64,000 nucleotides of DNA, taken from assembly GCA_964426305.1 (NCBI GenBank), contig CAYRPO010000001.1:1-64000 (forward strand), in the 5' to 3' direction. Made by a program: the position numbers and the translations under genes. Positions 42,707 through 52,382 of this stretch are shown here, piece after piece (position 1 is the stretch's first letter; each line of letters opens with the position of its first letter). The notes under the pieces are model-generated. The model did not search any database, had not been told where the DNA came from, and saw nothing but the letters and a program-made list of their open reading frames with translations. Origin of the DNA: CAYRPO01 sp964426305 (lineage in GTDB: Bacteria; Patescibacteriota; Saccharimonadia; Saccharimonadales; CAIOMD01).

Positions 42707-43621
42707 ATGGCACTGACAATCAAACAAATACGCGCAAACTGTACAAATGCCCGTACTGCAATACAACGGGCTAGAGATGGTCATTATGCAATAGGTGCAT
42801 TTAATATCGACAATCAGGAGACCCTAATCGCCATATGTCTTGCTGCCCAAAAACTCCAGGCACCAGTCATGGTTGAGGTGTCTGATGGCGAAGTCAAGGC
42901 TATGGGCCTCGATAATGTCCGTGACCTTGTTGACAACTATAAGGTGCAATACGGCGTAGAAATGTATGTTAATCTTGACCATAGTCCAAGCGTTGAGGAT
43001 GCCAAAGCCGGGATCGATGCTGGCTTTGAATTTATTCACATTGATGTAAGTCAGGCAAACCATCATGCAACCGATGATGAGATCATCCAGGCAACTCGAG
43101 AGGTTGTCGCATATGCGAGCTTTACCGGTGCGTTAGTAGAGAGTGAGCCGCATTATTTTGGAGGCTCATCAAATGTGCACAGAGAAGCTTTTGATTACGA
43201 AGAGATTAAAAAGACATTCAGTACTCCAAAAACGGCCAAAGCCTTTGTTGATGCGACTGGCATCGATACATTTGCGGCAGCAATCGGCAATCTGCATGGG
43301 AGTTATCCCGTGCCCAAGACACTCGATCTTGACCTGCTCGAGAAGATTCGCAGTAGTATAGACTGCAATATTTCACTCCATGGCGGCAGTGGTACACCAG
43401 GCCATTTCTTCGAAGAGGCTGTGCGTATCGGCGTGACAAAGATTAACGTCAATAGTGATATGCGAAAAGCATTTCGAGATACGCTAGAAAAAGTATTGCG
43501 CGAAAACCCCGATGAATATGCTGTCGTCAAGCTTATGCCAGAGGTGTATTCGGCCGTGCAACAGGTTGTTGAGACAAAGCTGCATAGCTATAACTCGATT
43601 GGCAAGGCCCATAATGCTTAG
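42707..43621 (+). CDS. fba: Class II fructose-bisphosphate aldolase
   Basis: A 304-aa zinc-dependent TIM-barrel aldolase: 'YAIGAFNIDNQETLIAICLA', 'VNLDHSPSVEDAKAGIDAGF' (catalytic Asp and zinc His), 'NLHGSYPVPKTLDLDLLEKI', 'ISLHGGSGTPGHFFEEAVRI' and 'KINVNSDMRKAFR'. It cleaves or forms fructose-1,6-bisphosphate; tagatose-bisphosphate aldolases look alike, but the linked genes suit the glycolytic role. It is third in the tight transketolase operon (1-bp spacing). Confidence 0.94.
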   Translation: MALTIKQIRANCTNARTAIQRARDGHYAIGAFNIDNQETLIAICLAAQKLQAPVMVEVSDGEVKAMGLDNVRDLVDNYKVQYGVEMYVNLDHSPSVEDAKAGIDAGFEFIHIDVSQANHHATDDEIIQATREVVAYASFTGALVESEPHYFGGSSNVHREAFDYEEIKKTFSTPKTAKAFVDATGIDTFAAAIGNLHGSYPVPKTLDLDLLEKIRSSIDCNISLHGGSGTPGHFFEEAVRIGVTKINVNSDMRKAFRDTLEKVLRENPDEYAVVKLMPEVYSAVQQVVETKLHSYNSIGKAHNA

Positions 43622-43665
43622 CCGTAAAATCTACTAAAATATCGTCGATCCTGAAGCATAAGTGC

Positions 43666-43735
43666 TATACTACCTCTAGACAAAAATAACATTTGTAGCC
43701 CCCGGGCGGGGCTAGCGGCAAAAAAGGAGCTACGA
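43666..43735 (+). promoter_or_regulatory. Promoter and hairpin leader of the PfkB kinase gene
   Basis: TATACT (43666-43671) starts a leader of about 58 nt containing TAGCCCC-CGGGC-GGGGCTA (43696-43714), then AAAAAGGAGC as SD for GTG 43736. The stem ends about 9 nt before the SD and could modulate access or stability. Confidence 0.55.
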
Positions 43736-44743
43736 GTGGCCGATCATCAACTTGACGTACTGGCAATCGGTGACGTTGTCACGGATGCATTTGTAAAACT
43801 AGAGGACGACCAGGCTCGCATAGATCATGAAGAAAATGGCATGCGTCTTAGTATGCCGTTTGGCATGAAAGTGCCGTTCCATCATTCGATTGTTTTGGAA
43901 GGTGTTGGCAATGCTGCAAATGCCTCGGTTGCATTTGCGCGCCTTGGGTTATCTTCGGGCTTGGTCAGCAATGTCGGTGCTGATGCATGGGGCCGAGATA
44001 TCATTAGATCTTTGCATGACAAAAATGTTGACACGCGATTTGTGCATATAAATCCCGATAAAGTGAGTAACTACCATTATGTTTTATGGTATGGTGACGA
44101 ACGTACAATCTTAATCAAGCATGAGGAATACGACTACAAATGGCCGCGTTTTCGACAGGCCGATGAGCCGCGATGGGTATATTTTAGCTCCATTGCCGAA
44201 AAGGCAATTGATGAATACCATGATGAGGTTGCGGATTGGCTAGAAGAAAACACCCAGATTAAGTTTGCCTTTCAGCCTGGTACGTATCAGATGAACGCTG
44301 GCGTTGAGCGATTGAGTAGACTATACGCTCGGGCAGAAGTAGTCATATTGAATCGAGAAGAGGCAGTATTAGTGTTCGGCGGTGATCATAGTGATATACA
44401 CGATCTGTTAAGCCGCATGCATAGCGCCGGCATTAAGATTGCCGTGATTACCGACGGCCCCAATGGTGCCTATGCGTCAAATGGCGAAGAACGATATCGC
44501 ATGCCGCTCTATCCTGATCCGGCGCCCCCAGTAGAACGCACCGGTGCTGGCGATGCATTCGCTAGCACGCTTGTGGCGGCGCTTATGAATGGCGAAAATC
44601 TTGTAGAAGCACTTCGGTGGGCTCCAATCAACTCCATGAACGTCGTTCAGCACGTAGGCGCTCAAGACGGCCTACTGGGGCGTGATCAACTTTTTGAATA
44701 TCTTCGCAATGCTCCAGACTGGTATTGGCCAGAGCGCATTTAA
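43736..44743 (+). CDS. PfkB family carbohydrate/nucleoside kinase
   Basis: A 335-aa ribokinase-fold kinase. N-terminal 'VLAIGDVVTDAFVKLEDD', 'VGNAANASVAFARLGLSSGL', 'VSNVGADAWGRDIIRSLHDK', the P-site 'VVILNREEAVLVFG' and the catalytic 'PPVERTGAGDAFASTLVAAL' with the base Asp. The family phosphorylates sugars (ribose, fructose, fructose-6-phosphate) or adenosine; substrate not decidable. No classical 6-phosphofructokinase is seen in the cluster, so it could fill that gap, but this is speculation. GTG start with strong SD AAAAAGGAG. Confidence 0.9.
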   Translation: MADHQLDVLAIGDVVTDAFVKLEDDQARIDHEENGMRLSMPFGMKVPFHHSIVLEGVGNAANASVAFARLGLSSGLVSNVGADAWGRDIIRSLHDKNVDTRFVHINPDKVSNYHYVLWYGDERTILIKHEEYDYKWPRFRQADEPRWVYFSSIAEKAIDEYHDEVADWLEENTQIKFAFQPGTYQMNAGVERLSRLYARAEVVILNREEAVLVFGGDHSDIHDLLSRMHSAGIKIAVITDGPNGAYASNGEERYRMPLYPDPAPPVERTGAGDAFASTLVAALMNGENLVEALRWAPINSMNVVQHVGAQDGLLGRDQLFEYLRNAPDWYWPERI

Positions 44744-44763
44744 GCCAAAAGGAACAAGCATAT

Positions 44764-45990
44764 ATGTCGCGTTTTTTTTCAGAACTGTTAGCAGCACCAG
44801 AGCCGCAGTTCTCCAAGAGTCTCCAATCTTTGGAAAAGAGCTGCGGGCGCCCCGGGGTGGATGTGCGTTTGCAGTCTGAAATTATTGGCGCACGTTTGGA
44901 GAAAATGCGAGATCTAGATCTTGATCCAAATGACACTACTGGACCGGAGTTGTATGCAAGTCTTATTGGTAGGGCAAAGGAACATGATCAGGCGTTGCGA
45001 GATCGCCTGCGCATTGATTCTGCAACGTCTCAAAGCGATGTATTACGGATGGTTGCTGATTATATTGGTCATTCCCAGATACCAAAGAGTGTTTGGGTGA
45101 TCCGAAAAAGTGTCGCCAAGGCGTTGCTAAAAGTCCGACCCCCCAAAAAAGTCATGCAAGCACTCGGCTATCGCAGTCTTGACTCCATGCTGAAAGCTGA
45201 GGATGTCGGCACATTATTTGTGCTTGTGCGTTGCCTAGAATCAAACACATGGCAAAAAGGCCTACTTGCTCGTTACAAGACTTTACGTCCGACTGACTTT
45301 GAGCAGCGCGATGTGCGCATCGTTGTACTACCAGAGCACATTGTCGCAAAAAACCTCATCATACGAGCAAAAGAGGTTGGAACAATTGGGCTCGTAGTGC
45401 CACCGACACCTGTACACAGTGGTTTTACACTGGCAGTGGCATTGCTAGTGCTGCATTGTATTGCTGAATTGCGGATGCAGTCGTCATACAGCAAGCTGCG
45501 CCAGGTCCATGCGACATTTGGCAAACAATATGCTGCACATGTGCAAGACGATCCTTTGCATGTTGCCGAGCTGGCCGGTATTCCGATTCATTGGCGAACC
45601 ATCCAGCGTTTTTACAGTACAAAGCCGACAAGGCATCCTGATTTTTTTGCGCCTCATGTACAACCAGAAGATATCGCATGGCGTGAAGTTGAAGCCGTTG
45701 CCGCCGAATTATTGCCTGAGCTTATTTGGTGGCGTGGGTTGGCTCATATCGGCGCACACTACGATCGTCAAACGATTAGCTTCAATGTACTAGATGTCGC
45801 GACTGATGCATCTAGAAACGCGCCATATACGTATCGTACGCATATGTATTTTGAAGAGGCCCTAGCGAGCGAGATCATGCTTCGCTATGTTTCGGAGCAG
45901 TCATTACTTACGCAGCTCGAGCAACAATTCGAAACTGAGTTTGTGCCACCTACCAAACACCCTAGACGCAAGAAGGTCATGCCACTATGA
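44764..45990 (+). CDS. Unrecognised 408-aa cytosolic protein
   Basis: No family recognised. There is no signal or membrane segment. Notable stretches are 'AAPEPQFSKSLQSLEKSCGR', 'KSVWVIRKSVAKALLKVRPP', 'YRSLDSMLKAEDVGTLFVLV' (a helical, repeat-like segment), 'VPPTPVHSGFTLAVALLVLH' and a C-terminal 'YTYRTHMYFEEALASEIMLR' followed by a basic end. Predicted content is mostly helical, with conserved-looking W and H residues ('IWWRGLAHIGAHYD'). ATG 44764 follows AAAAGGAACAAGC; the longer frame overlaps the kinase gene. Its stop overlaps the LOG-like gene (ATGA), so the two proteins are made together and may act together. Confidence 0.7.
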   Translation: MSRFFSELLAAPEPQFSKSLQSLEKSCGRPGVDVRLQSEIIGARLEKMRDLDLDPNDTTGPELYASLIGRAKEHDQALRDRLRIDSATSQSDVLRMVADYIGHSQIPKSVWVIRKSVAKALLKVRPPKKVMQALGYRSLDSMLKAEDVGTLFVLVRCLESNTWQKGLLARYKTLRPTDFEQRDVRIVVLPEHIVAKNLIIRAKEVGTIGLVVPPTPVHSGFTLAVALLVLHCIAELRMQSSYSKLRQVHATFGKQYAAHVQDDPLHVAELAGIPIHWRTIQRFYSTKPTRHPDFFAPHVQPEDIAWREVEAVAAELLPELIWWRGLAHIGAHYDRQTISFNVLDVATDASRNAPYTYRTHMYFEEALASEIMLRYVSEQSLLTQLEQQFETEFVPPTKHPRRKKVMPL

Positions 45991-46592
45991 ACTATGCAAT
46001 CTGTGTTTCGGGTGCTGCGAGCGGTGAATCTGTTGAACAGTCACATGAGCTGGCAGCTCGTTTAGGGACTGCAATTGCAAAGGCTGGGCATATCATTACG
46101 ACTGGCGCTACGGTTGGATTGCCATGTTATGCCGCTGCCGCTGCATACGAATCAGGTGGCAAGAGCATAGGTTTTTCGCCAGCTAGTAGTATACGTGAAC
46201 ACTTGCACAAATATCGATTGCCAATCGGCATGTTTGACTTTGTCAACTTTACTGGCATGAACTATGTTGGGCGTGATGTGTATCTTGTGCAGTCGAGTGA
46301 CGCCATTATAACTATCGGGGGTCGGTTTGGTAGTCTCCATGAGTTTACGACTGCGCTCGAAAGTCACATGCCTTGCGGCGTACTGCTTGGCAGTGGCGGT
46401 ACTGCCGACCTTATCCCGGAGCTTATGCAAAAGCTCGAAAACTCTTTACATCATCTTGTTGTTTTTGATGACAACCCAGAACGGCTCGTGGGTAAAATTG
46501 TTGCTATGCTTGACGAAGATTACAGAGATATCCGTAAAGAAGATCTCTTGAACCAGAATTACCTAAATTTGCGTGTTCAACGCCGAGGATAG
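45987..46592 (+). CDS. LOG-family (SLOG-like) nucleotide-binding protein
   Basis: A 201-aa Rossmann-like protein. 'ICVSGAASGESVEQSHELAA' starts the fold and 'AIITIGGRFGSLHEFTTALE' is the counterpart of the PGGxGTxxE motif of LOG/'lysine decarboxylase' proteins, here GGRFGSLHE with the catalytic Glu retained. Canonical LOG enzymes release ribose-5-phosphate from nucleotides; SLOG relatives bind nucleotide signals. It is coupled to an unknown 408-aa protein, a pairing that could be metabolic or regulatory. A membrane protein follows after 6 bp. Confidence 0.8.
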   Translation: MNYAICVSGAASGESVEQSHELAARLGTAIAKAGHIITTGATVGLPCYAAAAAYESGGKSIGFSPASSIREHLHKYRLPIGMFDFVNFTGMNYVGRDVYLVQSSDAIITIGGRFGSLHEFTTALESHMPCGVLLGSGGTADLIPELMQKLENSLHHLVVFDDNPERLVGKIVAMLDEDYRDIRKEDLLNQNYLNLRVQRRG

Positions 46593-46598
46593 AACGAC

Positions 46599-47297
46599 GT
46601 GGCACAAAAAAGTGCAAACAAACGGCACGTTCGCCTGAAGCCAGAACAAGTACTAATGGCGCATGAACATCCAGCTGTACGGGTGCCCAAAAAACCAAAA
46701 CCGCGGCTCCGGCAGGTGTCAAAAAAAACGACTCAACTACAAAAAAGCAGTGTTCGCGCAGCGCGCCGCCATGTCCCAAAAAATACCCTGGTCCTGTGTG
46801 TACTTTGTCTGGGTGTCGGTGTCTGGCTCCTTATGCTCGTTGCACAAATGCGCTTTAGCCAACAACAGCAAATGCTTGAGCGTGCCGGCGACTCCCTGAC
46901 AGCTGTTGGACAGTCGTATCGCGAGCAAGCGGCGTTGCATGGCACCGACGCACAGTTGCTCGACGAAATCACATATGCCAGTAATGCCCCCAAAGAGCTG
47001 CAATCATTTGTGCTCGCAGATTACCGTAAGCTCAAGCAAAACTGCATGGTCAACGGCGAATATATCCATAAACCTACATATACTATCCAAAAGGTCGTCA
47101 AGGAAAAGTTCGCAATCGTTGCTCGCGATTGCGGAGGGCAGCAGACGGCGATTTTAGCCAAAAGCGAGCGAGGCTGGGCTGAAGTTTTTACAGGAAATAC
47201 GAGTCCAAGTTGCTCGTTGGTCAATGATCTGAAAATCCCCAGAGGCATTGCCACATCCTGTGTGTATGAAGGCATAGAATACACAAATCCAAATTGA
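46599..47297 (+). CDS. Unrecognised bitopic membrane protein
   Basis: A 232-aa protein with a very basic cytosolic N-terminus (residues 1-63, many K, R and H), one membrane helix at about 64-84 ('TLVLCVLCLGVGVWLLMLVA'), and an extracytoplasmic domain of about 140 residues with four cysteines ('KQNCMVN', 'ARDCGG', 'SPSCSL', 'ATSCVY') that could form two disulfides. There is no recognised fold. GTG start 46599, 6 bp after the LOG-like gene. The basic tail could contact nucleic acid or phospholipid; inference. Confidence 0.6.
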   Translation: MAQKSANKRHVRLKPEQVLMAHEHPAVRVPKKPKPRLRQVSKKTTQLQKSSVRAARRHVPKNTLVLCVLCLGVGVWLLMLVAQMRFSQQQQMLERAGDSLTAVGQSYREQAALHGTDAQLLDEITYASNAPKELQSFVLADYRKLKQNCMVNGEYIHKPTYTIQKVVKEKFAIVARDCGGQQTAILAKSERGWAEVFTGNTSPSCSLVNDLKIPRGIATSCVYEGIEYTNPN

Positions 47298-47357
47298 TAG
47301 AGCGCAGCTACAGAGAAAGAGCCACTGAAATGTGCGACATCGCGCTATACTAAAATG

Positions 47358-49346
47358 ATGCAAGACCGATTTGAGCTTACAACCTCCTACGATCCAACCG
47401 GAGACCAGCCTGCTGCTATTAGGGCTTTGGTGAACGGCTTACAAACCGGCCAAAATGAGCAAGTACTTTTGGGCGTAACTGGGTCGGGTAAGACCTTTAC
47501 TATGGCGAATGTTGTACAGGCTGTGCAGCGGCCAACGCTTGTGTTGGCGCACAACAAGACGCTCGCTGCTCAGTTATATAACGAATTCAAGGCATACTTT
47601 CCAAACAATGCCGTACATTATTTCGTAAGCTACTTTGACTACTATCAACCAGAGGCGTATATCGCCCGAAGCGATACATATATAGAAAAAGACAGTCAGA
47701 TTAACGAAGAGATTGATCGTTTGCGCCATGCCGCGACAAGCGCTCTGCTGAGTAGGCGTGATGTCTTGATTGTTGCGAGTGTGAGTTGTATCTACGGTAT
47801 TGGATCAGTCGATGACTATGGCGCTATGGCGATTCGCATTAAGCGGGGCGAACGCAAAGTGCGTGACAAATTTTTACGACAACTGACAGACATTCAGTAC
47901 CATCGGAATGACATTGCCTTTACCCGGAGCACATTTCGTGTACGTGGCGATGTCGTAGATGTGTTTCCCGCCGGTGAAGAGGCCGCATATCGGGTGGAGT
48001 TTTTTGGCGATGAGATTGAGCGTATCGTACGAATTAATCCTCTGACGGGTGAGATCGAAGCAACACTCGATGCATATACCATATATCCAGGATCGCATTA
48101 TGTAACGCCGCAAGAAAAACTCAAAGAGGCATTAGGGTATATTCAGAACGAGCTAGATGAACGCCTGCAGTTTTTTACTGCACACAATCAATTGCTTGAG
48201 GCACAGCGTCTTGGCCAGCGGACAAAGTTTGATTTGGAGATGCTGCAACAAACTGGGTTCGTGAAGGGTATCGAGAACTACAGCCGGTACCTAACAAACC
48301 GTGAAGCTGGTGAGCAACCTGCCACGCTGCTGGATTATTTTCCGGACGACTATCTATTGCTTGTCGACGAAAGTCATATGACACTGCCGCAGGTGCGAGG
48401 CATGTACAACGGTGACCGTGCCAGGAAAGAAGTGTTAGTTGAACATGGCTTCCGGTTGCCTAGCGCGCTAGATAATCGTCCATTGACATTTAGTGAATTC
48501 GAACGGCATATTCACCAGGTCATATATGTTTCGGCAACACCGGCAGACTATGAGCTGTCGCGCGCATCGCAGCCGGTCGAACAGGTGATCCGGCCAACCG
48601 GATTGCTTGATCCGATTATTCATGTTCGGCCGATTGATGGTCAGATTGACGATCTAATTGCAGAGATACGTAGTCGCGTTGCAAAGCGCCAACGTATACT
48701 GGTCACGACTCTTACGAAGCGTATGGCCGAAGATCTGACAGAGTACATGGAGGAATTGGGCATTAAGGTGCAGTACTTGCATAGTGATGTCGATACGCTT
48801 GATCGCACCGATATTTTGCGGGATCTGCGTCTTGGTATATATGATGTATTGGTGGGCATTAATTTGTTGCGTGAGGGACTTGATTTACCCGAAGTGAGTC
48901 TGGTGGCGATTCTGGATGCTGACAAGGAAGGATTCTTGCGCAGCGGTCCTGCACTTATTCAGACTATCGGCCGCGCCGCGCGTCATGTTGAGGGCACGGT
49001 CATCATGTATGGCGACCACGTAACGCGTAGTATGCAGTATGCGATCGACGAAACAAATCGTCGTCGTGCAATCCAAGAGGCATACAATACAAAACATGGT
49101 ATTACTCCAACTGGCATTAACAAAGCGATTGGAGATAGCCTGCGATCGGAGGTTGGAGCCGAAAGCAAAGAAGCAAAAACTGCCAAACTAAATCTCGACA
49201 AGATCCCCAAAGACGAATATGCTAGCTTAGTAAAAGATCTTTCATTGCAAATGGATCTGGCGGCTCAGAATCTTGAGTTTGAAAAGGCGGCTGATTTGAG
49301 AGATCTCATAGCACAAATTAAAGGAAAGATGGAAAAACCCGCATGA
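47358..49346 (+). CDS. uvrB: UvrABC excinuclease subunit B
   Basis: A 662-aa helicase-like damage-verification protein. Walker A '[16 protein letters not shown]', the beta-hairpin region '[20 protein letters not shown]', '[20 protein letters not shown]' (motif II DESH), '[20 protein letters not shown]' and '[12 protein letters not shown]', and the C-terminal UVR motif '[19 protein letters not shown]'. TATACT (47346-47351) lies 6 nt before the second ATG (47358), the start used; the first ATG (47355) would leave only 3 nt. No SD. It overlaps the ClC gene (ATGA), an odd pairing for a repair gene. Confidence 0.97.
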   Translation: MQDRFELTTSYDPTGDQPAAIRALVNGLQTGQNEQVLLGVTGSGKTFTMANVVQAVQRPTLVLAHNKTLAAQLYNEFKAYFPNNAVHYFVSYFDYYQPEAYIARSDTYIEKDSQINEEIDRLRHAATSALLSRRDVLIVASVSCIYGIGSVDDYGAMAIRIKRGERKVRDKFLRQLTDIQYHRNDIAFTRSTFRVRGDVVDVFPAGEEAAYRVEFFGDEIERIVRINPLTGEIEATLDAYTIYPGSHYVTPQEKLKEALGYIQNELDERLQFFTAHNQLLEAQRLGQRTKFDLEMLQQTGFVKGIENYSRYLTNREAGEQPATLLDYFPDDYLLLVDESHMTLPQVRGMYNGDRARKEVLVEHGFRLPSALDNRPLTFSEFERHIHQVIYVSATPADYELSRASQPVEQVIRPTGLLDPIIHVRPIDGQIDDLIAEIRSRVAKRQRILVTTLTKRMAEDLTEYMEELGIKVQYLHSDVDTLDRTDILRDLRLGIYDVLVGINLLREGLDLPEVSLVAILDADKEGFLRSGPALIQTIGRAARHVEGTVIMYGDHVTRSMQYAIDETNRRRAIQEAYNTKHGITPTGINKAIGDSLRSEVGAESKEAKTAKLNLDKIPKDEYASLVKDLSLQMDLAAQNLEFEKAADLRDLIAQIKGKMEKPA

Positions 49347-50626
49347 CACCCAAAGCATTTTTAAAATTGATTGGCATATCGGTCGTCATTGCCTTGCCGG
49401 TATCGCTTGCTGCGATTGCATTTTCACATGGCACTCATGATCTGCAGAAGATCCTATGGGAGCATGTGCCAGACAAATTGGGTTACGAATCCGCCCCTTG
49501 GTGGCTCGTAGTGGGCCTAATCTTGTTTGGTACAGCCTGTGTAGCACTTGCGCTCAAATGGCATGGCAAGGGCGGTGCGGAACCTTTGCATCATGAAGCG
49601 GCACATACATTTACGGTGTCCGATCTGCCAAGTGTTATTGTTGCCGCCGTCGGCTCGTTGGCATTTGGCGCGGTCTTGGGTCCAGAACTGCCGCTTTTAG
49701 CGATTGGTGGCGCAATTGCCTTGTATATTGCAAAGGCTACACAAGCAGATGTGCAGACGCAAAAGCTTATGGTAGGGGCTGGACAGTTTACGGCCTTTAG
49801 TGCAATGCTGGCAAACCCGTTTTTGGCGGCAATTTTTCTGATCGAAAGTATGGTCGCGAAAGGACTGGGCGCTGCGGTGACTGCCGTGGTAACGGTTGGT
49901 CTTTTGTCGAGCGGCGTGGGTTACGTACTGTATAGTGGTTTTGCAAATTGGACTGGGCTGTCCGGCTTGGCACTTGCATTGCCTGATTTGCCGGCTTATA
50001 AAACACTGCAGCCGATCGATATTGCGCTTGGTATGGGTGTCGCCTTGGTTGCTGCAGTCGTATGCGCAGCGTCGTTGACACTATCGCGAAAAATCTATCA
50101 CAGCAAAACGCTGAAGGCACTTGGTGCAACAAAAACATTGTTTATCGGTGCCCTTGTTCTGATCGCATTGGGGCTTTTTGCTCAAGTACTCACCCCTAAT
50201 GGCGTTAATTTAGTGCTCTTTTCGGGACAGCTTGCTATCGCACCGATCGTATACGGCGGGCTTGGTGTGGGCGTGCTAATGACAATTGTGTTCATGAAGT
50301 CAATCGGGTATGCCGTGAGTGCATCAACTGGCTTTCGAGGTGGACTTATCTTTCCAAGTATTTTTTTGGGCATAACAATCGCAGTCATCTCGAGTACAGC
50401 ATTTGATTCGAGTCTAACGCCGCTCCTAGCGGCGGGGATCAGTGCGGCAGTTGCTGCGTCTTTGCGCCAACCATTGTCCGCAGTGGCCTTTGGCGTCTTG
50501 CTGGTTGGCACATCAAATGCAAGTGTCCTGCCTATCGCGTCATTTGCTATGATCATCGGTCTCATTGTGGGCACGGTCTTTGAGAAAAAAGCTACACCTA
50601 CACAAACACAAGAAAGCTTAGAATGA
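49343..50626 (+). CDS. ClC-family chloride channel/antiporter
   Basis: A 427-aa membrane protein with the two-fold ClC architecture. '[20 protein letters not shown]' holds the gating-Glu position (G-x-E-x-P), and '[20 protein letters not shown]' is the second anion-binding motif (GGxFxP). The retained Glu is compatible with a proton-coupled antiporter. There is no CBS domain. It is co-translated with uvrB (4-nt overlap), and its function in acid or anion homeostasis is general to the family. gatC starts 42 bp downstream with its own SD. Confidence 0.88.
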   Translation: MTPKAFLKLIGISVVIALPVSLAAIAFSHGTHDLQKILWEHVPDKLGYESAPWWLVVGLILFGTACVALALKWHGKGGAEPLHHEAAHTFTVSDLPSVIVAAVGSLAFGAVLGPELPLLAIGGAIALYIAKATQADVQTQKLMVGAGQFTAFSAMLANPFLAAIFLIESMVAKGLGAAVTAVVTVGLLSSGVGYVLYSGFANWTGLSGLALALPDLPAYKTLQPIDIALGMGVALVAAVVCAASLTLSRKIYHSKTLKALGATKTLFIGALVLIALGLFAQVLTPNGVNLVLFSGQLAIAPIVYGGLGVGVLMTIVFMKSIGYAVSASTGFRGGLIFPSIFLGITIAVISSTAFDSSLTPLLAAGISAAVAASLRQPLSAVAFGVLLVGTSNASVLPIASFAMIIGLIVGTVFEKKATPTQTQESLE

Positions 50627-50668
50627 GACTGGGCAATACTATAAATAACAGGATATACTAGGAGGCAT

Positions 50669-50962
50669 ATGACAAATATCTCTGCTGATGATGTACGAAA
50701 ACTGGCACGCTTAAGTCGCCTACGCCTAGAAGATTCAGAAGTCTCGGCGTACCAAAAAGAGCTTGAGGCTATTCTGGGGTATGTTGAGAAATTACAGCGT
50801 GTTAAACTTGCGGGCTATGAGCCGACAAATCAGGTCACTGGGCTTACGAATGTGGCGCGGCCAGATGAGGTTGTTGACTATGGGGTTACACCACAACAAC
50901 TTATGCGAGTAGCTCCAAATACACAGGACAACCAATTTAAAGTAGAACGGATGATTGTCTGA
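50669..50962 (+). CDS. gatC: Asp-tRNA(Asn)/Glu-tRNA(Gln) amidotransferase subunit C
   Basis: A 97-aa subunit that wraps GatA and GatB together. 'ISADDVRKLARLSRLRL' and 'YVEKLQRVKLAGYEPTNQVT' with 'NVARPDEV' are typical. The ATG at 50669 follows ACTAGGAGGCAT. gatA starts one base after the stop. The complex makes Gln-tRNA(Gln) by amidating misacylated tRNA, so tRNA-Gln in this window is one of its likely substrates. Confidence 0.93.
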   Translation: MTNISADDVRKLARLSRLRLEDSEVSAYQKELEAILGYVEKLQRVKLAGYEPTNQVTGLTNVARPDEVVDYGVTPQQLMRVAPNTQDNQFKVERMIV

Positions 50963-50963
50963 T

Positions 50964-52382
50964 ATGAAATGGGATCCAATTGCTGACCTTGCTGCTAGTG
51001 TCAATGCCGGCAAGACTACCGCAAGCACTCTGGTGCGCAAAGCGCTTGCAGCTGCCAAGCAGCAGGAAGCGTATCATGCACTATTAGCGATTACCGAGGA
51101 TAGAGCGCTTGCGCGTGCTACTGAAATCGACAACCGGATTGCTGCCGGAGAAAAAGTTGGGCGCTTGGCAGGAGTACCATTTATAGCGAAAGATAACTTT
51201 CTCACATTTGGTGCGCCAACCACTGCCGGTGCACATATACTTGCATCGTTCGAGGCCCCATTTCAGGCAACTGCGATCAACAAACTCGAGGCAGAAGGCG
51301 CAATCTGTATAGCAAAGGCAAATCTTGATGCATTTGCCCATGGGTCATCAACCGAAAACAGTGCTTTTGGTCCAACAAAAAATCCACATGATCCTACTCG
51401 TGTGCCTGGTGGTAGTAGTGGTGGCTCTGGGGCGGCTGTAGCATTAGACATCGCCCCGTTCGCACTTGGTACAGACACGGGCGGTTCCATTCGTCTGCCT
51501 GCTGCATTTTGTGGGGTTGTTGGGCTAAAGCCAACATATGGTCTCGTATCACGCTATGGAGTAGTGGCCATGGCCAGTAGCACTGACGTGATTGGTCCAC
51601 TGACTCGTCGTGCCGAAGATGCCGCGCTAGTCCTCGAAGTCATGAGTGGACAAGATGCTTTTGACGGCACGACAATTGCCCGCGATAATACGCCATATAC
51701 AAAGCTTGAACCGAGCCTAAAGGGCAAAAAGATTGGTGTCATCAAAGAGTATTTTGGCCCAGGCCTTGATGAAGGAGTACGCAAAAGCATTGAAACGTCC
51801 AAGCAGAAGCTGCAAGCTGCTGGCGCCGAACTAATCGATGTTAGTTTACCGGCGCTTGAACTGGCGCTGGCGTGCTACTACATCATTGTTCCAGCTGAGG
51901 TGAGCAGTAATTTAAGTCGTTATGACGGCCAGCGCTATGGTCTGACTGCTCCCGATGCGACTGACCTACATAGCTCATATGAATTGACCCGTGAACGAGG
52001 CTTCATGCCTGAAAATAAGCGTCGAATTATGATTGGCACATATGTATTGTCTAGCGGCTACTATGATGCATATTATCGCAAGGCGCAGACTGTGCGCACG
52101 AAGCTCATAGATGAATTTGGAGCCGTCTTTAAGAATGTTGACTTTGTGCTAGGCCCAACTGCTCCGATGACAGCATTCAAGTTGGGTGAAAACAGTGAAG
52201 ATCCTTTGGCGATGTATCTGGCGGACATTATGACGGTTGCCGTCAATCTGGTTGGAGTGCCGGCGATTAGTGTTCCGTCAGTGCCTGTCAATGGTATGCC
52301 GGTAGGGTTGCAGTTTATTGCGCCACAAGGCAAAGACCGTGCGCTTTTATCGTTGGCGAAAGCTTTTGAGGATTTGGCATGA
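50964..52382 (+). CDS. gatA: Amidotransferase subunit A (glutaminase)
   Basis: A 472-aa amidase-signature enzyme releasing ammonia from glutamine for GatB. The catalytic triad surroundings are 'GVPFIAKDNFLTFGAPTTAG' (Lys), 'RVPGGSSGGSGAAVALDIAP' (cis-Ser) and 'LGTDTGGSIRLPAAFCGVVG' (nucleophile Ser). The ATG at 50964 is preferred to TTG 50955, which would overlap gatC. Its end overlaps the following HEPN-like gene by 4 nt. Confidence 0.96.
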   Translation: MKWDPIADLAASVNAGKTTASTLVRKALAAAKQQEAYHALLAITEDRALARATEIDNRIAAGEKVGRLAGVPFIAKDNFLTFGAPTTAGAHILASFEAPFQATAINKLEAEGAICIAKANLDAFAHGSSTENSAFGPTKNPHDPTRVPGGSSGGSGAAVALDIAPFALGTDTGGSIRLPAAFCGVVGLKPTYGLVSRYGVVAMASSTDVIGPLTRRAEDAALVLEVMSGQDAFDGTTIARDNTPYTKLEPSLKGKKIGVIKEYFGPGLDEGVRKSIETSKQKLQAAGAELIDVSLPALELALACYYIIVPAEVSSNLSRYDGQRYGLTAPDATDLHSSYELTRERGFMPENKRRIMIGTYVLSSGYYDAYYRKAQTVRTKLIDEFGAVFKNVDFVLGPTAPMTAFKLGENSEDPLAMYLADIMTVAVNLVGVPAISVPSVPVNGMPVGLQFIAPQGKDRALLSLAKAFEDLA

